Shown in pieces: positions 53,069 to 61,533 of a stretch of DNA of 64,000 nt. A program made the translations under genes and the position numbers. The DNA lies in contig CAWDBL010000022.1 in the NCBI GenBank assembly GCA_963800505.1, positions 124,001 through 188,000 of the forward strand. The letters run 5' to 3'. This DNA is from Fodinibacter sp963800505 (lineage in GTDB: Bacteria > Actinomycetota > Actinomycetes > Actinomycetales > Dermatophilaceae). Positions within the stretch are counted from its first letter, which is position 1, and every line of letters begins with the position of its first letter. The notes beneath the pieces were generated by a model, which worked only from the letters and a program-made list of their open reading frames with translations, was not told the DNA's origin and did no database searches.

Positions 53069-55534
53069 CTAGGCCTGCTTCACCAGCAGGGCCACCGGCC
53101 GGTGGGCCAGCAGGGCGGCGAGGCGCACCGCACCGCCGGCGTAGACGGCCTCGTCGTCGGACAGCGCGTCGTGCCACGTGCCGGCCGGCAGGGCGACGGT
53201 CGCGTCACCGAAGCCGCCGGCATCGGCCAGCAGCCCGGCCGCCCGGGTAGCCACGGTCACGACCCGCGGGCCGTCCGCGTCGCCGCGCGCGAACGCCAGG
53301 GCGTGCTCGCTCGTGGTGGGCACCCCGGCATAGGTGGTGCCCTCACCGACGAACACGCGCGCCAGGTCACGGCGCACCCCCAGCGTGCGGGCGGTGACCC
53401 GCAGCTTCTCGTCGTCGAGGTCGAAGGCCGGCTCGTCGGCCAGCACCCGGTCGAGCCGCTCGCCGCGGTCGGTCCAGTCGACCGGGCGGCGGTTGTCGGG
53501 GTCGACGAGCGAGAGCATGACGATCTCGCACCCCTGGTAGACGTCGGGCACGCCCGGCATCGTGAGTTGGATCAGCTTCTGCGACAACACGTTCGCGCGC
53601 ACCGACGGCTCGTGGGTGGTGGTCCACTCGTCGAGGTGCTTCTGCACGGCGGGATCGCGGAAGAGCGCCTTGGCGTAGGCCACGACCTCGTCCTCGTAGG
53701 CCGGGTCGCCGTCGACCCAGGCCGTGTGCACCTTGGCCTCGCGCACGGCCTTGAGGAGGTACTCCTCGAGCCGGGCCCCGGTGATCGGCCAGGTGCCGAC
53801 GAGCGTCTGCCAGACGAGGTACTCGGTGGCGCCGTCGACCAGCGGCGTGCGGTGGCCGTGGGCCAGCCGCCGGGCCGCCTCGAGCCAGGTGGCCCAGCCC
53901 TCGCCGTCCTCGGCCAGCACCATCAGCCGGGCCCGCACGTCCTCCGACCGCTTGGTGTCGTGGGTGGTGAGCGTGGTCATCGAGGTCGGCCACGTCGTCA
54001 CCAGATCCTGGCACCACGCGTGGAACTCGTCGGCCGAGATCGACAGGTGGTCGGGGTGCCCGCCCACCTCGTTGGCGCCGGCGAGGCGGAACCAGCGGTA
54101 GTAGGCGGTGTCCTCGATGCCCTTGGCCATGACCGGCCCGCAGGTCTGCTGGAAGCGGACCCGGAAGTCGTCGGCCAGGGCGCCGCTGTCGAGCTGCACC
54201 CGCGCCAGGTCGCGGCCGAGCACCAGCGACACCACGACGTCGAGCGCCTCGTGGTCGCTCGGCGCCAGACGGGCCCGGGCCCGATCGGCCGCAGCGTCGA
54301 CGACGGCGGCCTGCTCGGGGTCCAGTCCGCGCCCGGGCACCACGTAGGCGCGGTAGCGGTCCATGGCCACGAGCAGGGCCTCGAGCGCGCGGCGCACGGC
54401 GGCCAGGTCGACGTCGACCAGCACGTGCCGGGCCAGCCGCATCAGCCGGTCGACCTCGGCGGCCTGCACGTCGTCGACGACCAGCCGCTTGGCCTCGGCG
54501 ACCACGTCGTCGAGCGCGACCCGGTCGGGTGCGGCATCCGCCCAGAGCCGGTCGAGCGCGTCGGCCCCGGCCGAGGAGGTGAGCACCTGCTGCACCCGCA
54601 GCAGCGCGTCGTAGCCGGTGGTGCCGGCGCAACGCCAGCTGTCGGGCAGCCGCTCGTCACCCTCGAGGATCTTCTCGACCACGACCCACGCGTCGCCGGT
54701 GGCGTCGGCCAACCGCTCGAGGTAGCCGGCCGGGTCGGCGAGCCCGTCGGGGTGGTCGATCCGGAAGCCGTCGACCTCACCGTGGCCGTGCAGCGCGAGC
54801 AGCAGCGCATGGGTGGCCATGAAGACCATCGGGTCCTCGACGCGCACCGCGACCAGCGAGGTGACGTCGAAGAAGCGCCGGTAGTTCAGGGCCTCCCCCG
54901 CCTCGCGCCAGCTCGAGAGCCGGTAGGCCTGGGCATCGACCAGCTCGCCGAGTGGCAGCGTCTCGGTGCCCGGCGCGACCGGGAACTCGTCGCCGTAGTG
55001 GCGCAGCACCCACTCGTGCCCGGTCGGCCCCCCGTCGTCGGCGAGCGTGACGTCACCGCGCTCGAGGGCCTGCTCGACCGTGCCGCCGAGCACCGGCATC
55101 AGGATGCGCTCGCCCTCGGCCACCCAGTCGACGTCGAACCAGCCGGCGTAGGGCGAGCGTCGCCCGTCGCGCAGCAGCGACCAGAACGGCGCGTTGAGGT
55201 GGGTCGGCTCGGGAACCGCCATGTGGTTGGGCACGACGTCGACGACGATGCCGAGCCCGGCATCCCGGCACGCCGTGACCAGCCGCGAGAAGGCCTCGCG
55301 ACCGCCGGCCTCCTCGCTCATCCGGGTGTGGTCGAGCACGTCGTAGCCGTGCATCGAGCCCGGTGCGGCCTGCAGCACCGGTGACAGGTACAGGTGCGAG
55401 ACCCCGAGCGACGACAGGTAGCCCACGTGCTGGGCCGCCGCGTCGAAGCCGAACCCCGCGTGCACCTGGAGCCGATAGGTCGCCGTGGGCACCGCACGGC
55501 CGGGATCGGGTCGGTGGGCGCTGGCCACGGTCAC
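53069..55534 (-). CDS. treY: malto-oligosyltrehalose synthase
   Basis: TreY isomerises the reducing end of maltodextrins to a trehalosyl unit. The 821-residue GH13 enzyme has the N-terminal TATYRLQVHAGFGFDAAAQH, then LYLSPVLQAAPGSMHGYDVL, VVDVVPNHM, the nucleophile region GFRIDHPDGL, VVVEKILEGDERLP, and TTHDTKRSEDVRARL. The C-terminus has PGVPDVYQGCEI. The GTG overlaps the glgX stop as GTGA, and treZ follows after 70 bp. It acts between GlgX and TreZ in making trehalose from glycogen. Confidence 0.97.
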   Translation of the reverse strand: MTVASAHRPDPGRAVPTATYRLQVHAGFGFDAAAQHVGYLSSLGVSHLYLSPVLQAAPGSMHGYDVLDHTRMSEEAGGREAFSRLVTACRDAGLGIVVDVVPNHMAVPEPTHLNAPFWSLLRDGRRSPYAGWFDVDWVAEGERILMPVLGGTVEQALERGDVTLADDGGPTGHEWVLRHYGDEFPVAPGTETLPLGELVDAQAYRLSSWREAGEALNYRRFFDVTSLVAVRVEDPMVFMATHALLLALHGHGEVDGFRIDHPDGLADPAGYLERLADATGDAWVVVEKILEGDERLPDSWRCAGTTGYDALLRVQQVLTSSAGADALDRLWADAAPDRVALDDVVAEAKRLVVDDVQAAEVDRLMRLARHVLVDVDLAAVRRALEALLVAMDRYRAYVVPGRGLDPEQAAVVDAAADRARARLAPSDHEALDVVVSLVLGRDLARVQLDSGALADDFRVRFQQTCGPVMAKGIEDTAYYRWFRLAGANEVGGHPDHLSISADEFHAWCQDLVTTWPTSMTTLTTHDTKRSEDVRARLMVLAEDGEGWATWLEAARRLAHGHRTPLVDGATEYLVWQTLVGTWPITGARLEEYLLKAVREAKVHTAWVDGDPAYEDEVVAYAKALFRDPAVQKHLDEWTTTHEPSVRANVLSQKLIQLTMPGVPDVYQGCEIVMLSLVDPDNRRPVDWTDRGERLDRVLADEPAFDLDDEKLRVTARTLGVRRDLARVFVGEGTTYAGVPTTSEHALAFARGDADGPRVVTVATRAAGLLADAGGFGDATVALPAGTWHDALSDDEAVYAGGAVRLAALLAHRPVALLVKQA

Positions 55535-57681
55535 GTCCGGTGGGTCGTGGCGGCTCCGGAGGGCAGGGGTGCCGCCTCGCGTGGGCTGCGCAGGACGATG
55601 AGCGAGCGCGGCTGCACCTTGAGCTCACTGCCGGCCTGGTGCCACTCGACGTCGACGATGTCGACGCCGGTGTCGATCTCGGCCACCCAGTGCTCGCCCC
55701 ACTCCTTCTGCGGCAGGACGAAAGAGTCCTCCTGGTGGTCGGCGTTGAAGACGACCAGGAAGTCGTCGTCGAGCACGCGCCGCCCGCGGGAGTCAGCGCT
55801 GGGGATGGCCTGCCCGTTGAGGAACACCATCACCGTGCGCGCCTCGTCGTCGGACCAGGCCGACTCACCCATCGGCTCGCCGGAGGGCTGGAACCAGGCG
55901 ATGTCGCCGAGCTCGGACTGGCCGCCGTGGTCGGCGCTGCCGGCGAAGAACCGGCGGCGACGGAACACCGCGTGGTCGCGGCGCAGCGTGGAGACGGCGG
56001 CGGTGAACGCGTAGAGCTGCTTCTGGTCGTCCTCGAGGTCCCAGTCGACCCAGGCCAGCTCGTTGTCCTGGCAGTAGACGTTGTTGTTGCCCTGCTGGGT
56101 GCGCCCGATCTCGTCGCCGTGGGCGATCATCGGCACGCCCTGGCTGAGCAGCAGGGTGGCGAGGAAGTTGCGCTGCTGGCGCAGGCGCAGGGCCTTGACC
56201 TCGGGGTCGTCGGTCGGCCCCTCGTCGCCGCAGTTCCACGACCGGTTGTGGCTCTCGCCGTCGCGGCCGTCCTCGCCGTTGGCCTCGTTGTGCTTGTCGT
56301 TGTAGGAGACCAGGTCGCGCAGCGTGAAGCCGTCGTGGGCGGTGACGAAGTTGATCGAGGCGATCGGCTTGCGCCCGCTGTGCTCGTAGAGGTCGCTGGA
56401 GCCGGTCAGCCGCGAGGCGAACTCGCCCAGCGTGCTCGGCTCGCCGCGCCAGAAGTCGCGCACGGTGTCGCGGTACTTGCCGTTCCACTCGGTCCACAGC
56501 GGCGGGAAGTTGCCCACCTGGTAGCCGCCGTCGCCGACGTCCCAGGGCTCGGCGATCAGCTTGACCTGCGAGATGACCGGGTCCTGCTGGATCAGGTCGA
56601 AGAACGCGGACAGCTTGTCGACCTCGTGGAACTGGCGGGCCAGGGTGGCGGCGAGGTCGAACCGGAAGCCGTCGACGTGCATCTCGGTGACCCAGTAGCG
56701 CAGCGAGTCCATGATCAGCTGGAGCACGTGCGGGTGGCGCATCAGCAGGCTGTTGCCGGTGCCCGTGGTGTCGTAGTAGTGGGCCTTGTTGTCGTCGACC
56801 AGCCGGTAGTACGCGGCGTTGTCGATGCCCTTGAAGCACAGCGTCGGGCCGAACTCGTTGCCCTCGGCGGTGTGGTTGTAGACGACGTCGAGGATGACCT
56901 CGATGTTGGCCTCGTGCAGGGCCTTGACCATCGCCTTGAACTCGGTGACCTGCTCGCCGCGGCGGCCGCGAGAGTAGCCGTTGTGCGGCGCGAGGAAGCC
57001 GATGGTGTTGTAGCCCCAGTAGTTCGACAGCCCGCGGTCCTGCAGTGAGGTGTCCTGCACGAACTGGTGCACCGGCATCAGCTCGAGCGCGGTGATGCCG
57101 AGGTTGGTGAGGTGGTCGATGATCGCCGGGTGCGCGATCGCGGCATACGTGCCGCGGATCTCCTCGGGCACCTCGGGGTGGGTCATCGTCATGCCCTTGA
57201 CGTGCGCCTCGTAGATGAGCGTGTCGTGGTACTCGTGGCGCGGCGGGCGGTCGTGGCCCCAGTCGAAGTAGGGGTTGATGACGACCGAGAGCATCGTCTT
57301 GCCGAGGTTGTCGTCGGTATTGCGCTTCTTCGGGTTTGTGAAGTCGTAGGAGAACAGCGCCTGGTCGTTGGTGACCTGGCCCTCGATCGCCTTGGCGTAG
57401 GGGTCGAGCAGCAGCTTGCTGGGGTCGCAGCGGTGCCCGTGGTCGGGGTCGTAGGGGCCGTGCACCCGGAAGCCGTATCGCTGTCCGGGCTGCAGGCTGG
57501 GTACGTAGGCGTGCCAGACGAAGCCGTCGACCTCGGGCAGGTCGAGGCGCGTCTCGGCGCCGTCGTCGTCGATGAGGCACAGCTCGACCCGCTCGGCCAC
57601 CTCGCTGAACAGGGCGAAGTTCACGCCACTGCCGTCGTAGGTGGCGCCGAGCGGGTACGCCGTTCCGGGCCAGATCTCCAC
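55531..57681 (-). CDS. glgX: glycogen debranching enzyme (isoamylase type)
   Basis: GlgX cleaves alpha-1,6 branches of glycogen. The 716-residue protein has an N-terminal CBM48-like domain (GVNFALFSEVAERVELCLID), then the GH13 blocks ELMPVHQFV, DVVYNHTAEGNEFGP, GFRFDLAATL (nucleophile), LIAEPWDVGDGGYQVGNFPP (acid) and NFVTAHDGFTLRDLV. The start is the GTG at 57681 with GGAAGG upstream; a longer frame from 57705 covers that site. It heads the glgX-treY-treZ operon, so its product supplies linear chains to TreY. Confidence 0.97.
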   Translation of the reverse strand: MEIWPGTAYPLGATYDGSGVNFALFSEVAERVELCLIDDDGAETRLDLPEVDGFVWHAYVPSLQPGQRYGFRVHGPYDPDHGHRCDPSKLLLDPYAKAIEGQVTNDQALFSYDFTNPKKRNTDDNLGKTMLSVVINPYFDWGHDRPPRHEYHDTLIYEAHVKGMTMTHPEVPEEIRGTYAAIAHPAIIDHLTNLGITALELMPVHQFVQDTSLQDRGLSNYWGYNTIGFLAPHNGYSRGRRGEQVTEFKAMVKALHEANIEVILDVVYNHTAEGNEFGPTLCFKGIDNAAYYRLVDDNKAHYYDTTGTGNSLLMRHPHVLQLIMDSLRYWVTEMHVDGFRFDLAATLARQFHEVDKLSAFFDLIQQDPVISQVKLIAEPWDVGDGGYQVGNFPPLWTEWNGKYRDTVRDFWRGEPSTLGEFASRLTGSSDLYEHSGRKPIASINFVTAHDGFTLRDLVSYNDKHNEANGEDGRDGESHNRSWNCGDEGPTDDPEVKALRLRQQRNFLATLLLSQGVPMIAHGDEIGRTQQGNNNVYCQDNELAWVDWDLEDDQKQLYAFTAAVSTLRRDHAVFRRRRFFAGSADHGGQSELGDIAWFQPSGEPMGESAWSDDEARTVMVFLNGQAIPSADSRGRRVLDDDFLVVFNADHQEDSFVLPQKEWGEHWVAEIDTGVDIVDVEWHQAGSELKVQPRSLIVLRSPREAAPLPSGAATTHRT

Positions 57682-57902
57682 TGGTTGCCTTCCGTGTGAT
57701 GTCAAAGGACCAGCGACACTGCTGGGCCGCGGTGAGCCCGGTCGGGCCCTCCGCAGTGAAGTGCAACCTACCCTCGGGTGCCGTAGTCATGAAAAATCCG
57801 AGCAACGGTTCTCGGTCGGGTTCGACACCGCCGGTGGGTAGGGTCACAAGCGCCCGGGCGCCGCAACAGTGCGGCGCGCCACCGCCGAACCCCAGGAGTC
57901 CC

Positions 57903-58658
57903 ATGTCCAGCCAGCGCGTCGCCATCGTCACCGGAGCGGCTCGAGGCATCGGTGCGGCCACCGCCCAGCGGTTGGCCCGAGACGGGTTCGCCGTCGGTGT
58001 GCTCGACCTCGACGAGGCAGCCTGCGAGCAGGTCGCCGGCGGCATCCGCGATGCCGGTGGCCGCGCCGTCGGCGTGGGCGTCGACGTCACGGATGCCGCC
58101 CAGGTCGAGGCCGGCGTCGCCCGGGTGGCCGACGAGCTCGGCCCGCCGGTGGTGCTGGTCAACAACGCGGGCATCATCCGCGACAACCTGATCTTCAAGA
58201 TGACCGAGGGCGAGTGGGATGCCGTGATGAACGTGCACCTCAAGGGCGCCTTCCTGATGACCAAGGCCTGCCAGGGGCACATGACGGCGGAGAAGTACGG
58301 ACGCATCGTCAACCTGTCCTCGTCGTCGGCGCAGGGCAACCGCGGCCAGGCCAACTACTCCGCCGCCAAGGCCGGCCTGCAGGGCTTCACGAAGACCCTC
58401 GCCATCGAGCTCGGCAAGTTCGGGGTCACGGCCAACGCGGTGGCGCCGGGCTTCATCCAGACCGACATGACCGCGGCGACGGCCGCCCGCATCGGGGTCT
58501 CGTTCGACGACTTCATCGCGCACTCCGCGCAGCAGATTCCGGTCGGGCGGGTCGGCCAGCCCGACGACATCGCCGCGACCATCGCGTTCCTGGTGTCCGA
58601 GGAGGCCGGCTTCGTGTCCGGCCAGGTCATCTACGTCGCCGGCGGCCCGCTCGACTGA
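57903..58658 (+). CDS. fabG: short-chain dehydrogenase/reductase, FabG-like
   Basis: A 251-residue SDR. The NAD(P)-binding motif is VTGAARGIGAATAQRLA at residues 9-25, the VNNAG motif is VLVNNAGIIRDNL, and the catalytic residues are the serine in IVNLSSSSAQG and the YxxxK in ANYSAAKAG. PGFIQTDMTA and a typical C-terminal GQVIYVAGG follow. It is a likely 3-oxoacyl-ACP or related reductase, but SDR specificity cannot be fixed from sequence. It is divergent from glgX over 221 bp, and a palindromic repeat follows the stop. Confidence 0.92.
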   Translation: MSSQRVAIVTGAARGIGAATAQRLARDGFAVGVLDLDEAACEQVAGGIRDAGGRAVGVGVDVTDAAQVEAGVARVADELGPPVVLVNNAGIIRDNLIFKMTEGEWDAVMNVHLKGAFLMTKACQGHMTAEKYGRIVNLSSSSAQGNRGQANYSAAKAGLQGFTKTLAIELGKFGVTANAVAPGFIQTDMTAATAARIGVSFDDFIAHSAQQIPVGRVGQPDDIAATIAFLVSEEAGFVSGQVIYVAGGPLD

Positions 58659-58662
58659 CAAC

Positions 58663-58775
58663 GACTGATTGCGGATCTCCTCCCGCGCAGGGGGTGGAGA
58701 TCCGCAATCAGTCCGGCACCCGGGTGGGAGATCCGCAATCAGTCCGGCGCCCCGGGTGGGAGATCCGCAATAAGT
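58663..58775. repeat. palindrome plus two further direct copies of GGAGATCCGCAATMAGTC
   Basis: GACTGATTGCGGATCTCC (58663-58680) pairs perfectly with 58696-58713 over 18 bp around a 15-nt loop. The right arm then recurs directly at about 58727-58744 and 58758-58775, the last with one change (CAATAAG). All copies are joined by CCGGCxCCCGGGTG-like spacers. The block is AT-richer than its surroundings and lies between the SDR stop and the lysoplasmalogenase start, where the first hairpin could serve as a terminator. Confidence 0.85.
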
Positions 58776-58820
58776 CCGGTTGCCGGGGGGTCGGGTGGGG
58801 CGCGTCGCTACGCTCGCGGC

Positions 58821-59525
58821 ATGCTTCCCCGTCGTCGCGCCGCGCGCTGGTTCGCCGGTGCCTTCGCCGTCGTGGCCCTGGTGCACCTCGGCGCGCAGCT
58901 CGCCGGCGGCGGGGTCGTCGCGGACGCCACCCAGGTGCTGCTGATGCCGCTGCTCGCCGCAGTGCTCTGGTGCGAGACGTCGGCGCCGCGCGGCCGGCTG
59001 GTCACCCTGGTGATGGTCGCCCTCGGACTGTCCTGGCTCGGCGACAGCGCCCCCAAGCTGGTCGAGGGCGACCCGTCGTTCCTCGTCATGGTCGGCTTCT
59101 TCCTGCTCGCGCAGGTCGCCTACATCGCCGCCTTCATCCCCTACCGGGCCCGCAGCGTGCTGCACGTGCACCGGGTGCGGCTGCTCGGCTACCTCGCCGT
59201 CGTCGTCGTGCTCGTGGGGCTGTGCGCCGCCGGGGCCGCCGCGATGCTGGTGCCGGTGCTGCTCTACGGCGGGTGCCTCGGTGCGATGGCCGTGCTCTCC
59301 ACCGGGGTCAACCGCCTCACGGCCGTGGGCGGCGCCCTGTTCCTGGTCTCGGACGGGCTGATCGCCCTCGACGCGTTCGTCGAGGGGTTCGGCCTGCCCG
59401 CGCAGGGGTTCCTCGTGATGGCGACCTACCTGGCCGCCCAGGCGCTCCTCGTGGCCGGCGTGCTGGCCGCGACCGCTCCAGCCTCAGGCGCGGCCAGGCA
59501 GACCGATGCCGCCCACGCTCGGTGA
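58821..59525 (+). CDS. lysoplasmalogenase (YhhN/TMEM86 family)
   Basis: A 234-residue integral membrane protein with about seven or eight helices. The pattern (LLMPLLAAVLWCETSAPRG, LVMVALGLSWLGDSAPKLV, FFLLAQVAYIAAFIPYRARS, FLVSDGLIALDAFVEG) matches the YhhN/TMEM86 family, whose members hydrolyse the vinyl-ether or related bond of lysoplasmalogens. Conserved acidic residues GDSAPK and SDGLIALD lie in the membrane. The start is the ATG at 58821. Its physiological substrate here is not certain. Confidence 0.9.
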   Translation: MLPRRRAARWFAGAFAVVALVHLGAQLAGGGVVADATQVLLMPLLAAVLWCETSAPRGRLVTLVMVALGLSWLGDSAPKLVEGDPSFLVMVGFFLLAQVAYIAAFIPYRARSVLHVHRVRLLGYLAVVVVLVGLCAAGAAAMLVPVLLYGGCLGAMAVLSTGVNRLTAVGGALFLVSDGLIALDAFVEGFGLPAQGFLVMATYLAAQALLVAGVLAATAPASGAARQTDAAHAR

Positions 59526-59552
59526 GCGGGACGGCATCCGTCGTGCGGTGTG

Positions 59553-59588
59553 TGGGGCAAGACTGACCTATCGGTCGATGTTGCCCCA
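59553..59588. repeat. palindromic element with TGACCTATCGGTCGAT core
   Basis: TGGGGCAA (59553-59560) and TTGCCCCA (59581-59588) are an 8-bp inverted repeat enclosing 20 nt with the core TGACCTATCGGTCGAT. The core differs at one base from the core of the two copies in treZ (52833-52908). It sits between the convergent lysoplasmalogenase and acyl-CoA dehydrogenase genes and may also terminate transcription. Confidence 0.75.
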
Positions 59589-59602
59589 AGCGCGCGTCGA
59601 GG

Positions 59603-60748
59603 TCAGAGGCCCAGGTCGCGGCCGATGAGCTCCTTCATGATCTCGTTGGAGCCGGCCCAGATCTTGGTGACCCGGGCGTCGCGCCAGGCGCGGGCCACGC
59701 GGTACTCGTTCATGTAGCCGTAGCCGCCGTGCAGCTGCACGCACTCGTCGAGCACGTCGTTCTGCACCTGGGCGCTCCACCACTTGGCCTTCGCCGCGTC
59801 GACCGCGGAGAGCTTGCCCTCGGCGTGCGCCTCGATGCAGTCGTCGACGTAGGCCTCGGCGACCTCGATCGAGGTGACCAGCTCGGCGATCTTGAACTTG
59901 TTGTGCTGGAAGGAGCCGATGGACTGGCCGAAGGCCTTGCGCTCCTTGGCGTACTCGATGGTCTCGAGCAGGATCTGCTTGGCGTGCGCCACGTTGGCGC
60001 AGGCGGCGCCGACCCGCTCCTGGGGCAGGCGCTGCATCATCGCGATGAAGCCCATGCCCTCGGGACCGATCCGGTTGTGGTCGGGCACCCGCACGTCGGT
60101 GAAGAACAGCTCGGCGGTGTCGCTCTCCTCCTGGCCCACCTTGTCGAGCTTGCGACCGCGGGTGAAGCCCTCCATGCCGTCCTCGACCATGAACAAGGTG
60201 ATGCCCTTGGCGCCCTTGCTCGGGTCGGTGCGGGTGGCGACGATGACCAGGTCGGCCTGGTAGCCGTTGGTGATGAAGGTCTTGCTGCCGTTGAGCACCC
60301 AGGTGTCGCCGTCGCGCACCGCGGTGGTCTTCAGCGCGGCGAGGTCGGAGCCGCCGCCGGGCTCGGTCATCGCGATGGCGCAGATCTTCTCGCCGGCGGC
60401 CATCGCCGGCAGCCAGCGCTCCTTCTGCTCCTGGGTGCCGAGGTCGACGATGTAGGGCGGGCAGACGTCGCTGTGGATGCCGAAGCACGAGCCCACGGCG
60501 GCGTTGAAGCCGTTGAGCACCTCGGCGGCGATCGCGTTGAAGCGGTAGTCGTCAGCGCCCATGCCCCCGAACTCCTCGGGGATGTCGAGGCCGAACAGCC
60601 CCTGCGCGCCGGCCTCCTTCCAGATGTCGCGGTCGATCGCGTGCACCTCGAGCATCTGCTCGGCGCGCGGCTTGAGGGTGCGCTCGACGAACTCGCTCAC
60701 CGAAGCGCGGAAGTCCTCGTGCTCGGGACCGTAGATGTTGCGGGGCAT
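59603..60748 (-). CDS. acyl-CoA dehydrogenase
   Basis: A 381-residue FAD enzyme of fatty-acid beta-oxidation type. The conserved blocks are CAIAMTEPGGGSDLAALKTT (FAD/substrate region), VLNGSKTFITNG, RKAFGQSIGSFQHNKFKIAE, CVQLHGGYGYMNEYRVARAW and the C-terminal IWAGSNEIMKELI. The catalytic base would be the glutamate in SNEIM. The ATG at 60748 has GGAGGAG upstream. It is divergent from a TetR gene with a palindrome between them, so it is probably repressed by it. Confidence 0.95.
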   Translation of the reverse strand: MPRNIYGPEHEDFRASVSEFVERTLKPRAEQMLEVHAIDRDIWKEAGAQGLFGLDIPEEFGGMGADDYRFNAIAAEVLNGFNAAVGSCFGIHSDVCPPYIVDLGTQEQKERWLPAMAAGEKICAIAMTEPGGGSDLAALKTTAVRDGDTWVLNGSKTFITNGYQADLVIVATRTDPSKGAKGITLFMVEDGMEGFTRGRKLDKVGQEESDTAELFFTDVRVPDHNRIGPEGMGFIAMMQRLPQERVGAACANVAHAKQILLETIEYAKERKAFGQSIGSFQHNKFKIAELVTSIEVAEAYVDDCIEAHAEGKLSAVDAAKAKWWSAQVQNDVLDECVQLHGGYGYMNEYRVARAWRDARVTKIWAGSNEIMKELIGRDLGL

Positions 60749-60786
60749 GGATCTCCTCCGGGACGGCTCGGGATGACGCGCCAGCG

Positions 60787-60807
60787 TTTAGTAAGCGCTT
60801 GCTTAGT
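60787..60807. promoter_or_regulatory. TetR-type operator in the divergent acd/tetR promoter region
   Basis: AGTAAGCGCTTGCT (60790-60803) is a nearly perfect palindrome centred on GCGC-like AAGCGCTT, with TT and TAGT flanks extending the symmetry. It is conspicuously AT-rich in this background and of the form seen upstream of TetR-controlled acyl-CoA genes in actinobacteria. It lies between the dehydrogenase start (60748) and the TetR start (60824). Confidence 0.8.
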
Positions 60808-60823
60808 GTCGCCGGGGTGCGGC

Positions 60824-61492
60824 ATGCTGTCAACCGTGCCGACACCCACACCGCTCAGCGAGACCGCGGTCCTTGCTGCCCTCGCGCCCGACGGCGGGCG
60901 CTCGGAGGCGGTCGGTGACGTCACCGACACGGCGGTGCGCATCATGCTCGCCGCCGCCGACGCGTTCGCCGAGCGCGGCTTCCACGCCACGACCACCCGC
61001 GACATCGCCTCGCGCGCCGGGCTCTCCCCCGCCGGGGTCTACGTGCACTTCGCCTCCAAGGAGGTGCTGCTGTTCGAGCTGAGCCGCCGGGGCCACGCTC
61101 GCGCCCGCGACCTGCTCGTGGCCGCCAAGGAGGCGGCGCCGAACCCCACGGAGGCGCTGCGCGACATCATCGGCGGCTTCTCGCGCTGGCACGCCGAGCA
61201 TTACGAGCTCGGCCGGATCGTGCAGTTCGAGTTCCGGCACCTCAGCCCCGAGCACCGCGACGCCGTGCTCGGCCTGCGCAAGGAGATCGACAACGTGGTC
61301 GCCGGAGTGCTGCGCGACGGGGTGGAGACCGGTGAGTTCGAGGTCGACGACGTGCCCGGCACCTCGCTGGCCCTGTTGTCGATGGCCATCGACGTCGCCC
61401 GCTGGTACGCCCCCGACGTGCGGCGCACCCCCGTGATGATCGAGACGTCCTACGGCGCCCTGGCCGTGCGGCTGGTCCGCGCCACCGGCTGA
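60824..61492 (+). CDS. TetR/AcrR-family regulator
   Basis: A 222-residue regulator. The N-terminal helix-turn-helix is ADAFAERGFHATTTRDIASR, then AGLSPAGVYVHFASKEVLLF. The C-terminal ligand domain (YELGRIVQFEFRHLSPEHRD, MAIDVARWYAPDVRRTPVMI) resembles acyl-CoA-responsive regulators of fatty-acid or cholesterol degradation. The ATG at 60824 is used; a GTG at 60836 is possible. The frame open before it is antisense to the dehydrogenase. It probably controls the divergent acyl-CoA dehydrogenase and itself. Confidence 0.9.
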   Translation: MLSTVPTPTPLSETAVLAALAPDGGRSEAVGDVTDTAVRIMLAAADAFAERGFHATTTRDIASRAGLSPAGVYVHFASKEVLLFELSRRGHARARDLLVAAKEAAPNPTEALRDIIGGFSRWHAEHYELGRIVQFEFRHLSPEHRDAVLGLRKEIDNVVAGVLRDGVETGEFEVDDVPGTSLALLSMAIDVARWYAPDVRRTPVMIETSYGALAVRLVRATG

Positions 61493-61533
61493 GCCGGTCG
61501 GGACGTCGGTGCCACCCCGGCTAGAGTGTCGCG

